DNA from: Umbelopsis ramanniana AG
Lineage: Eukaryota; Mucoromycota; Umbelopsidomycetes; Umbelopsidales; Umbelopsidaceae
DNA: 64,000 nucleotides
Direction: 5' to 3'
NCBI RefSeq assembly: GCF_025399195.1
Contig: NW_026252098.1
Span: 62,001 to 126,000 of the forward strand
Shown here: positions 32,160-42,407 of the stretch, piece after piece
Layout of the letters: every line of letters begins with the position of its first letter
How positions within the stretch are numbered: the first letter of the stretch is position 1
Program-made: the position numbers and the translations under genes
The notes under the pieces: model-generated
Database searches by the model: none
What the model was told of the DNA's origin: nothing
The model's input: only the letters and a program-made list of their open reading frames with translations

Positions 32160-35155
32160 TCATTGGTATCCAGGCAGTTTTTTGCTTTTCCTTCTGAATA
32201 CAGGGAAAGTAGCTGAGATAGATGAAAAGCGAATGTTGGAACTTGGTGGCGTTGAAGCAGGGGTATTATGAGGGTTGGATTTCGCATGTATATCGATGAC
32301 TTTGTAGATTGGAAGTTCCAGATCTAGATTCTTTTCGCTGTCGAAGTCAGGTACAATGGCAGCCATTGTTTCTAAGTTGGAAGGCTCGCTTCTGGCACTC
32401 TGTGGTGAGTCCTCCATGCTTTCGTCGTCACTCGATTCAGCAATTGGCCCAGGGTATGTTGTCGTTGTGTCGACGTGGGGTGTCTGACGATCAATAGCGC
32501 AGCTGTGATTCTCAGTTTTGTCTATCTTGTGAACCGACGAGAACACACTCGTCCCTTGCGTACTGGCCAAAGTTGGAACTGAAAATCCTTGCGTCTCAAC
32601 CGCTTCAGTTGGGGTGGGCTCTACGTCAACAGTATTGCGCCTCTTTGTAGAACGTTTTCGCTCCTGATCCGAATATCCACCAATACTGCTATTGCTGCCA
32701 TCGTCTGGATAAACTCTTGTCTGCTGAGTGCCCATGGAACGCAATTCATTTGAAGATGATTCGTTTGCCCGCTTCTTTGCAGGTGCATGGGACTCCGAGT
32801 CATAGTGCTGCAGTTCGTCGTCACTGGAGTCTATGGTCGGCATTGTATGATCGGCCATTTCGTTGCTCCAGACACCATGCGAGGTATGCTTGCCAGAAAT
32901 AGCACTATCGGTATCAACTGCATCGAATTGATAGTTGTCTGCAGGTTCCTCGATTGACCGTCGTTCGTATCTATTGTACTCTCCGCTGTTAAGCTCTTCA
33001 CTATCGGAAGTGATGGTTAATCTATCAGACTCCAGAACTGATTCAGTATATGAGTATCCTTCGAATATATCTTGGATGTCAGATGTCAAGACGATCTTCC
33101 CAGGAGGGTTACTAATGCGGGGAACCATTTGTAAGAAAGTATCATCAAAGTTTGAAAAGTCCATATCCGACTTGAGATTAGGAATATATGGTGGTATAAT
33201 GCGCTTATTGTACACATCATCCCAGTCAAGGTCATCAAAATAGGCATGAGAGCATATTTCCATTGGTCCGTTTGGTCCTGCTCCCAGTCGCAGAGCCGGG
33301 TCTCTTTGCAAAAGGCCATCAATGAAATCAGCGGTAACGGGGTCAAAGTCTTCGGGAAAAACGAGAGTATCTTCCAATACCCGGCGATACATTTCCGTAT
33401 GGGTTTCTGCCCAAAACGGCGTAATGCCAGTTAAAAATTCATATAGTAGGGTTCCCATACTCCAAAAGTCAACTTCAAATGAATACGGTTCACCACGCAA
33501 GATCTCAGGAGCAAGGTATTCAGCTGTTCCACAAAAAGTATTGGTCCTTTGTTCATCGCCTAGGATAGATGTGGGAAATTGCTTCGATAGACCAAAATCT
33601 GTCAGAACGATGTGGCCATCCGCAGCAATGAGGATGTTCTCCGGTTTGAGATCTCTGTACAAAACGCCAAGTCGATGGAGTTCTTGGAGACCGAGTAAGA
33701 TTTCAGCAATGTACAAACGACTTCGTTCAGCGTCAAAGTGGTAGTGCTTTGCTAATTGTGTCGCTATGTCGCCACCAACATAAAAGTCCAATACCAGGAA
33801 GAGTTGATCCACGTCTTGAAATGAATGATGTAACTTGATTAAAAACGGATGAGAGATTTCTGCAATAGTAGCCAGGATATCTCTTTCTGATTTTGTATGC
33901 TCAATTTCCCTCTGCATAACGGTCCATTCCTTGCTAATGGCTTTCAATGCAAGAAGCTTCCCGTTTCTTCTTTCTCGAACGAGAATCACCTATGGCAAAA
34001 ACGGAAAAACGACTTAGGCATTGTTCGAGATATTTTTTCAATGACGAGCACTAGTTACATAACACCAAAAACTAACCTTGCCCATACAGCCTTTACCAAG
34101 CACCTTGATGAATTGGAAATCTTGTATAGATGTAGCTGTCTTTGTGTGAGCCTGGTTTTGCATTGGAATGCGCTGTTGCCGTCTAGCAAGTTCTCGCAAA
34201 GAGATGCCTGGGTTTTCGGAAAGAGTGCTCAAACTAGAAGCTGCCTTTCTAAAATTTTCATCAACTGGTGACTTGGAGTTATAGCTTGACCTGTTTGCAT
34301 TGGATGTGGAAGCCTGCAAGTTTGTTTAAGGTGTGACTTTGACATTCATAACAAAAGCGGGCACCTGACTTAATTAAACTTACCACCGATCGTGCATCAG
34401 GCACCTGAGCATCTTCGGAAGAAACGCTATTGGCATGGCGTGTTTGCTGTTGTTGTTCATTTGAGATGGTAGCTTGCATATTCACAAATCGCTGAACAAC
34501 CTCTTTTGCAGCAGCGGAGTCTTCTTCTCTTTGAACTGTAAGAAAGTCTCGGAACAGTGAAGATTTACTGATGGTGGGATCTAATACACAGCGTCGCATA
34601 TAACTTTCGATTTTTTCGGAATTGCTTTTTTGGGATTTCAATTGTGCAAATAGATTGCGTATACTGAGTCTTGAAAACGACTTGAACGCTACTAATGGGT
34701 CGTTGAGTGAGGGTAAACGACATCGAGTTTTCCGGTAATGTTGGCGAACCTAAGGTCGTAACGCAAGCGGGAAGATGAGTCGCATGGATATCAGAGTATC
34801 TAGGTGATGTTTATTCTTACCCGTTGATCAAACTCATCGAAATCGTCAATGTAGCGAACCAAAGATCGGATTTGGTGGTTGTCTTCAATGATAATGTTGA
34901 AAACCTGACAATTTAAGTGGATGTGTTTCAGGGCAGATGCTCTCCGACAAAAGTTTCCCCTGAAATTACAGCTTGCGAACTTACCGATAATGCCTTCCTT
35001 ACCAGGCGGCGTCTTTGTTGATCAATCTCCTCTACAATCAATGTCGATTCAATAACCGCAACGTCCAAATCCTCCTCGTTTTCCCAATTCAAAATGCCGC
35101 ATTGAGTTGGCGTGCCTGCATCGTCATTTGACCCACTTCTCGGGGGATCGCACAT
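32160..35155 (-). CDS. PX-domain AGC protein kinase (SGK3/CISK-like) with long C-terminal tail
   Basis: A multi-exon gene starting MCDPPRSGSND at 35155. Exons around 34906-34674 encode a PX-like domain: VFNIIIEDNHQIRSLVRYID, DEFDQR, HYRKTRCRLPSL, then IESYMRRCV and SSLFRDFL. The kinase begins DFQFIKVLGKGCMGKV (near 34110), then LLALKAISKEW, LYRDLKPENIL, LTDFGLSKQF and the activation loop TNTFCGTAEYLAPEI. The AGC tail has DWDDVYNKRIIPPYIP and a hydrophobic motif FEGYSY. PX domains bind phosphoinositides, so an endosomal, PI3P-linked kinase activated by a PDK1 homologue is inferred. Unusually, about 270 further residues follow the hydrophobic motif, Ser/Thr/Asp-rich and ending in a basic run (FRRKSKKLPGYQ). 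YPK-type kinases lack PX, which separates this from them. Confidence 0.88.
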
Positions 35156-36864
35156 GAAATTTCAAAGCTAGAAACCTTGGGAGACTTTCTGTGATAATAA
35201 TTAATTCTTGTCCGTCTCCTTGTAAGTGAAAGAGGATATAAGTACTGAAATCAGTGTACAATGGTACAAGTAGGCACTTGAATCGCGGATAACTAACCAA
35301 TGACGACAAAAAATTTTGGGTTCTTATTTGGTGGCACCAAGGCTTTCCCTCGATATGGTCCAGAGCAAAAAATTTTAAAAAAAAAAGCAAAAAGGTTACG
35401 TTATGGATGGAGTTTAGTCGACTACACCTATCTTTCCGAGAGAAAGAATGATGCGTTGGATAAGAACAAGAGAATAAAAGAATAAAGAATTGCTTGAAGC
35501 CAGCTGAATGTGGTGGGGAGACGAAAAAGTGTTAAAAGGAGGGGAGGTAAGCTGTAGTACTAGCTTTGCCCTTGATCACAGGAGGTTCGTGATCACGATA
35601 CTGTCAAAAATAGCCTCTGCATACAGCAGATCAAGATTTTTATCAGATGAAAAGACATACTTTAGTATGAATGATTTTTTTTACAAGTTGTGTTTTTGGT
35701 GAGGACGGCCAAGCCTGGATTGCCTAAAATCCAAAGTGTCTTTTTTTTTTGGCCACACCGGATTGCCACTTGCCTCAGATGGTGATCATCGTATCGGGGT
35801 TTTAAAGTATATATAACTTTTTCAAATGGGCCAAAGTCCATCCGATTCCTTGCCTGAGGACATCTTCATACACTGACAAGCACCTCCTTTGAAATTGGGT
35901 GAAGTAGTAGTGTCATGCACATCATGCATTTTATGAAGCAGCAATACATGCTGCAATCGCGAAATCTACTACGATAGTAGCACAGCAGCAAAGCATACAA
36001 ACAATGTTATTGCGCAATTCCGAATATCGAATAGAATGGGTGTGCGATTTGGTAGCATAAATGTTGATGCAAACAATTTTACAATGTAAAAAGGCCGAAT
36101 CATTTCGGTATAGGAATTTCAGCCATATCTCATTCCGACATCCCCATTAACTGCCCTATCTGGAGCGGTGATCCATTAGAGATGCCCATCTGGATTAATT
36201 TATAAGTCTCGATCAAAGTTGATCATCTGGAAATAAGCTTCAAAGTGACTGAGAGTAGAAGAGAAAACATTTGAGCCTTCTATATTCTCCGTCTGTAAAG
36301 CGCATGACACTCTCTCGAACAAAGTGGTTCCTTAGCAAGTTATGATGAGGGAAGGGCTACCAAGGCGTTCTGACCGAATATAGAAATCAGGCGTGATTGG
36401 GCAAACCTGTAAACGTTGCCAACTTTTTTTTTACGTTTCCCGCTCGGACAGCTTCGCATCTTAACGATCAGTGCGTTATTCAAACATACTATGTGGGGCG
36501 CGCTATCGATCAAACTCGGTTTGATAGTATCTCTTGCATCTCTTTCTTTGACATGAATAAATAGTTCGGGATGAGAAGAAAAATCGCATTTTTCACCTTC
36601 TGCTTTCTTTGCTTACATTCGTTGTTTGGCGACTTATTTGGTTAATTTTGGTAAGTCTCTAGTGTGGGCATACGTGATGTTGAAGTAGGCGTCAACAGCA
36701 AATGATATTTTCCTCTGGGAGAAAAGTGTGACTGCCTTTATGGGGACGGAGACGCTAAACCAAAAACCCACGCCAGCTATCCACTTGTTTCTCCACGGCT
36801 TCTTTCTCGTTCAACTACTTCTTCTACAAAAGAGTCCTTCAAATACGTACACTTTAATATCAAC
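35156..36864. promoter_or_regulatory. Large divergent intergenic region, PX-AGC kinase / glycogen synthase
   Basis: About 1.7 kb with no credible gene; short frames at 35300-35702 lack motifs. It contains several T-runs (35741-35750, 36424-36432) and one AGGGG at about 35542. The size suits a regulated promoter for glycogen synthase, whose fungal orthologues respond to nutrients and stress; this is inference. Confidence 0.5.
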
Positions 36865-39722
36865 ATGACAAGTAGCTTACGTGACGTTTACAATCCGGTA
36901 TGGATCCACGCTGTGGTCAAGTTTTATCTTTGTAACTCGTTTGACTGATCATACACTTCACTTCATGCAAACAGCTACTCTTTGAAATTGCCTGGGAGGT
37001 TGCCAACAAAGGTGAGATTCATTTTCTATTTAAGCTATAGTATACTTCTGGAGACAAACGGTCAGGACAGCGAGAAAAAACACGGCTCTCGTAATCAAGT
37101 GTCCGGTTAGTCCGCTACGTTCAGCTGTTGCTGGGAAACGGCGGTGGCAAGAGGAGTTTTAAGATGATCGAGACAAAGACCAATGACACTCGTTTTTGAC
37201 CTCATCGAAGCTGCAAACCTCGAACTATTATTTCCCATTTGGTCCTCAACAACAAGATCAAAAACTAATGAAATCGCACGATAATTTGTACTGTTATGGC
37301 CGTTTCACTAATCTTAGCTCTTCCGTCTTGCAGTCGGTGGTATCTATACCGTCCTCAAAACCAAAGTTCCAGTCACCGTTCATGAATATGGCGACCGCTA
37401 CTGTCTCATTGGCCCCCTTTCCTACAAGACGGCCCCCATGGAGGTTGAAAGTATGGAGCCCCCCAACAAGGAAATTCGCGAGACGCTTGAGACCATGTCC
37501 AAATATGGAGTCAAGTATTTGTTTGGTCGTTGGTTGATTGAAGGAGCTCCATATGTTTTACTCTTTGACACTGGAAGCGTAGCCAACAAGCTCGATGAAT
37601 GGAAGGGTGATCTGTGGAATGTTGCAGGTATTCCCAGCCCTCCCAGTGACTCTGAAACAAACGAAGCTATCCTTTTTGGTTATCTTGTCGCTTGGTTTTT
37701 GGGTGATATAGCGGGAAAGGTAAGAAAATGCTCTCCGTCCCTTGTCTAACCCCAACCGGGGCTTCGTCACTAAATCCCGACCATCATTTTTTTCCTACTA
37801 GTTCAATGATCCCAGTCACGAAACTCGACCTGCCATCATTGCACACTTTCACGAGTGGTTAGCTGGTGTTGCCGTACCGCTTTGCAAGAAGCGTCGAATC
37901 GATGTCACTACTATCTTCACTACCCATGCCACTTTACTTGGCCGCTATCTTGCTGCAGGGTCAGTGGACTTATACAACTCACTGCGTCATTTTGACGTTG
38001 ACCATGAAGCTGGAAAAAGAGGAATTTATCACCGCTACTGCATCGAAAGAGCTGCCGCTCACTGTTCCGATGTCTTCACCACTGTCAGTCATATCACAGC
38101 CTATGAAAGTGAGCACTTGCTCAAGCGCAAACCAGGTATGTACACCCCCTGTGTTGGTGCTTATCATGACAGCTGATTATTAACTGCACTCATCCCGACA
38201 GATGGCGTGTTACCAAATGGTTTGAATGTTGTCAAATTCTCCGCTATGCACGAATTCCAAAATCTGCACGCTCTTAGCAAAGAGAAGATCAATGATTTTG
38301 TTCGAGGTCACTTTTATGGTCACTATGATTGGGACTTGGAAGGCAACACCCTCTACTTCTTCATTGCTGGACGTTATGAATACCGTAATAAGGGTGTTGA
38401 CATGTTTGTCGAAGCTCTTGGTCGTACGTATCGTCTTTTCGATAGCCTCACCAGAGACATGCATGAACTGATTTTTTCCACCTTTTGCAGGATTGAACCA
38501 TCGACTTCAAGCCGCTGGCTCACCCATGACAGTCGTTGCATTTATCATTATGCCTGCTACCACACACTCTTTCACTGTAGAAGCTCTCAAGGGTCAAGCT
38601 GTCACCAAGCAGCTGAAGGAAACCGTCTCGGGTATCCAGGACCGTATAGGCAAGCGAATCTTTGAAAACGCTTTGAGGTAAGCTTGAAAATGATATGCAT
38701 TAGGCACACGTAGCGTCCTTGTATTGTATACTGAACCATATTACGCAGGGGTCATGAAATAGATATCAACTCGTTGCTGTCCGATGAAGACAAGGTCCTT
38801 CTCAAGCGTCGTGTTTTCGCACTCAAGCGGTCTTCACTTCCGCCTATTGTTACACATAACATTGCCGGAGACTCCGAAGACCCCGTTTTGGGTCAACTCC
38901 GCAGACTCCAGCTCTTCAACAACGAGCATGATCGTGTCAAAGTTGTTTTCCATCCCGAGTTTTTGAACGCCAACAACCCTCTGCTCAGTTTGGACTATGA
39001 GGAATTTGTTCGTGGATGTCATTTGGGTGTTTTCCCGTCTTATTATGAGCCCTGGGGATGTAAGTAGGCGCATGTATACCATTGACGTAATCTGGTGCAA
39101 AATGGGCTAACGCTTCGTTTTCTTAGATACACCTGCTGAGTGCACGGTCATGGGAGTTCCCAGTATCACCACTAACTTGTCTGGCTTCGGATGCTTCATG
39201 GAGGAAAATATTGAAAACTCTGAAGATTACGGTATCTACATTGTTGACCGTCGTATGAAGTCCGTCGAAGAATCCATCCAACAACTCAGTGACCAAATGT
39301 TCCGATTCTGTCAAAAGTCTCGTCGCCAGCGTATCAATCAACGTAACCGTACTGAACGCTTGTCTGATCTTTTGGACTGGAAGAGAATGGGTTTGGAGTA
39401 TATCAAGGCTCGACAATTGGCATTACGCCGCGCCTACCCTGACTCATTCGATGAAGATGATGAAGATCTAGGTACTGAGACTCAGCACGTCAAGATACCA
39501 AAGCCATTGTCGGCTCCCGGTAGCCCACGTTTCCGAGGAGCCAATGGACATCAGATGCCCCAAGACGAAGACGAAGAGGACGATGAATATCCTTTCCCAG
39601 TCATTGTCCGTCGCAAGAACTCAACGAGAGAAGAAGAGCTTTTGCAAGAAGGTGACATTGCCTCTCTTAATAAGCTGAATGAGCTTAGCTTACAAGAAAA
39701 GAAGCAACAGCACAAGGCTTAA
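36865..39722 (+). CDS. GSY1: Glycogen synthase (GT3 family)
   Basis: Multi-exon gene. Exon 1 is 36865-36897 ([11 protein letters not shown]), exon 2 is 36975-37011 ([12 protein letters not shown]), then a long 322-nt intron and exon 3 from 37334 ([20 protein letters not shown]). Later exons carry [101 protein letters not shown] and [20 protein letters not shown]. These are diagnostic of the eukaryotic GT3 enzyme that extends glycogen with UDP-glucose in the cytosol. The C-terminal tail has Ser/Pro and acidic stretches ([24 protein letters not shown]) of the kind phosphorylated in yeast and animal enzymes. The gene appears complete; only short introns interrupt the 3' half. Confidence 0.95.
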
Positions 39723-39978
39723 TGTACATGTTGAAAGAAAAACACATACTCCCAAAAAAATTTTCTCCCCTTTTATTTCAGCTTTAAATTGATAGCAAGC
39801 AGCGCTGACCTTCTTTCGTTTGCCTCAACATTTCCAGTTGTTACATTAAAGTTTCTCCACACCATACCAAAACTGAATCAATCCAACGTTTTTGCAAGTA
39901 ACTACTGCGCAGTGTCGGTATGATAGTCGTTGTAGTCGTTGTATTTTCGGAGTTATAGCCGGCTTGTTACAGCATACT

Positions 39979-40140
39979 ATGCGCTATAGAATGAGTTATT
40001 TGCAGGAAGGCTTGAGACTGTTTAGCAAATGTTTCTTCGGTAATTGTCGTCATCCAAAATCTCATACTCTGGCGAAAGTCAGTGAGAGGCGCCAAAATCT
40101 ACTTGAACAGCAACGATTCCATCATCTCAACCTTGATTGA
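39979..40140 (+). CDS. Possible 53-residue basic protein
   Basis: ATG at 39979 opens a 53-codon frame encoding a basic peptide with two Cys-x-x-Cys-like positions (SKCFFGNCRHPKSHTL) and a charged helical end (SERRQNLLEQQRFHHLNLD). Composition is protein-like, but no family is recognised and no introns or promoter support it. May be a chance frame. Confidence 0.25.
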   Translation: MRYRMSYLQEGLRLFSKCFFGNCRHPKSHTLAKVSERRQNLLEQQRFHHLNLD

Positions 40141-41220
40141 TAATAATTACATTGTCAAGTAGTGCAAAGCGTCATTTGCCAATGGAAGTCGTCGATAGAT
40201 TCTATTTCTGTAATGTGGGGGTTACTTTCAGTGAGATGATGAAGTTCAACCAGTGGACAATAACCGCACCTTAAAAGGTAATAAGGAGAGAGAGAGAGAA
40301 GCAGCTGTCAGCAAGGCTTTACAACAACCAGGAATTTGCTTTATTCAGTAGTGTAGCCTGAGTTCTCTTTTAAGTCTGAATTGGTAAAATGATGAACGTA
40401 TCCACTCCGCGCAATGTTCATACTAAAGCTAGCGCAATAGGTGCTTGTTGTCTTACTCGCTATGTTGACACGAATGGACAAATCTCTTCTCTAATGTACA
40501 TTGTTCTAGAACATATTATCAATTTAGCTTCACACTAGCCATTGAAAATATCAATGGCCAATATGTTTACGCCAAGAACTTAGTAAGGAGTGACAAAGCA
40601 CCCAGGGATCGGCACGCGATTCCACTTCTGAATATGGTAAAATACTAATGTATTTCTTCTCCATTCCCGAGGAATCCAGAGAAAGGAGCATACCTTCTAA
40701 TGGTCTCTTTTGGGTCGTTGGACATATCCTGTCGGATCTCAATTTTTGCTTCACTATAGTCATTACCTTTTTTTTTTTTTTTTTGAATCGATAGCAAAAT
40801 AAGGAGACTCTGGGATCACAATGGCTTTCGATGGAATTTCACATTAACCGATCACTTCTTTCAAAAATTTAATTGCAGATCCAGCTGACAAATGGCTAAA
40901 TAAAACGCCAGGTTCCTAAGCCCTGCTGCAGCTGACATATTGGAGCATTGGATGTCCGAAGAGTGAGCTCACTAATTTACTATAGCCAATTGAGGAAGAT
41001 CTATAGGCTCATTGAAGAGCTCACGTCGCAAAATGAAAGACTTTGCAGTAAAATGATCAAGCAATAGCAAGGCTTTTTCATGTGGCATTCCGATGAGAGG
41101 CGTTGTTTGAAACGCCAAAATATGATCGAGCCGATGAGTTCCTGTAATCTGATGCAGTTCTATGTTTCCATCACACTACACTTCTTATAAGATGGTGTAA
41201 CAATCAAAATATAATTACTC

Positions 41221-41227
41221 TTAGTCA
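41221..41227 (+). promoter_or_regulatory. Yap1/Pap1-type element TTAGTCA
   Basis: TTAGTCA is one of the recognised Yap-response element variants. It lies about 300 bases before the first peroxiredoxin ATG (41523). A second one is 48 bases further on. Confidence 0.45.
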
Positions 41228-41268
41228 GGGCCTTCACATATCAAATCATGGCCACATCTTCTAAGAAA

Positions 41269-41275
41269 TTACTAA
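41269..41275 (+). promoter_or_regulatory. Yap1/Pap1-type element TTACTAA
   Basis: Exact match to the canonical Yap-response element TTACTAA, about 250 bases upstream of the first peroxiredoxin gene. A CCCCT-type stress element (AGGGG, 41317-41321) follows. Confidence 0.5.
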
Positions 41276-41522
41276 GGATTTACAGCTGTAGGTATTTGGA
41301 AGTTTCCATTAGAGGGAGGGGTTCCCAAATCGGATTCAGAAGCCAAAAAGGGGAAATGCTGACGACAGCCTCAAGTCAAATTTATAGTCCGCGCAAGCAA
41401 TTGTGAGCATGGACCCAATTATGCTATAGCGATTTCTAACTCAAAATTCTGCTTTAAAAAGCGAGACCACAACCCATCGATTTTATTTATCATAACTTTC
41501 TGTGTTATTTTACAAATCAAAC

Positions 41523-42197
41523 ATGCCTCACAACCTATTGAACAAGCTTGCACCCAAGAACTTCATTTTGAGTGAGTATACACCGAACCTAATTCATACT
41601 ACCTGTCAGCCGGCTAGTCGACTAACACGAATGGCACGAATCTAGAAAACCAAAAGGCAGAAAACGTGAATTTGGCCGAAATCATTGGAGTCAAACCCAC
41701 TGTTCTCTTCTTTTATCCCAAAGATAACACTGCTGGATGTACCAAAGAGGTAAATATGATAAAATCCCTTGATACATTGGAAGGCAAGACACTGAACACA
41801 ATCACATATGTAGGTTTGCCAATTTCGTGATCAGTTTGACGTGTTGACCAAGCACGGCGCTAGTAAGTAGAATGTTAAAGATTGAAAGAACGAAGTGCAT
41901 AGTGACTTACGAAGAAAAATCATTGTAGCGGTTCTCGGCGTAAGCAGCGATTCCGTGGAGAGCCATCAAGAATTCGCATCAAAGCAGAAATTGCAGTTCG
42001 ACATCTTGTCCGATGAGAAGCAGGATCTACGCACTGCATACGAAGTCCCCAAGTCGATGCTTGGATTATTACCTGGTCGCGTTACCTTTATCATCGGAAA
42101 GGATGGTCTCATCAAGGAAGTATTCAACTCTCAATTGGATACCAATGGTCATGTTAAGGCATCCATTAAGGCTCTTGAGGCAGAAAACAAGGAATAG
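41523..42197 (+). CDS. Peroxiredoxin, PrxQ/BCP type, copy 1
   Basis: Four exons, 41523-41571, 41646-41749, 41814-41862 and 41929-42197, encode 156 residues in frame. The thioredoxin fold carries the peroxidatic motif FFYPKDNTAGCTKEVCQFRD, with Cys-x4-Cys spacing (CTKEVC) that defines atypical 2-Cys PrxQ/BCP enzymes such as yeast Dot5. The later blocks VLGVSSDSVESHQEFA, FDILSDEKQDLRTAYEVP and PGRVTFIIGKDGLIKEVF are complete. It reduces hydroperoxides using thioredoxin. No targeting signal is seen (start MPHNLLNKLAP). The upstream region has two Yap-type sites and one stress element. Confidence 0.93.
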
Positions 42198-42407
42198 TTT
42201 AAGAAACCTTTGTTTTATTTTTTAATTTTTTTTATACACACATTATGTCCCAAGTACGATGATAAACACTGCATTATTATAATAAATGAAATCAAAAGAT
42301 ATGGAAAAAGAAACAGGCCCATTAACGGTAACAGCATTTGCATTAAGCAGAAGAACAAAAAAAAAAATAATTGGTCGGGGGATAATATTTCGGTGTGTCT
42401 GTTGATT

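Larger units (their letters stand above)
39723..41522. other. Gene-poor interval downstream of glycogen synthase
   Basis: About 1.8 kb. It contains one possible 53-residue ORF (39979-40140), a GA microsatellite near 40289-40300, an 18-T run near 40769-40786, and stress-type motifs at 41221-41321 upstream of the peroxiredoxin gene. No other coding sequence is convincing. Confidence 0.5.

Noticed and set aside
40551-40763. Minus-strand 70-codon frame, or a spliced 44-residue variant
   Set aside because: No motif, begins next to an 18-base homopolymer, and neither form resembles a known protein.
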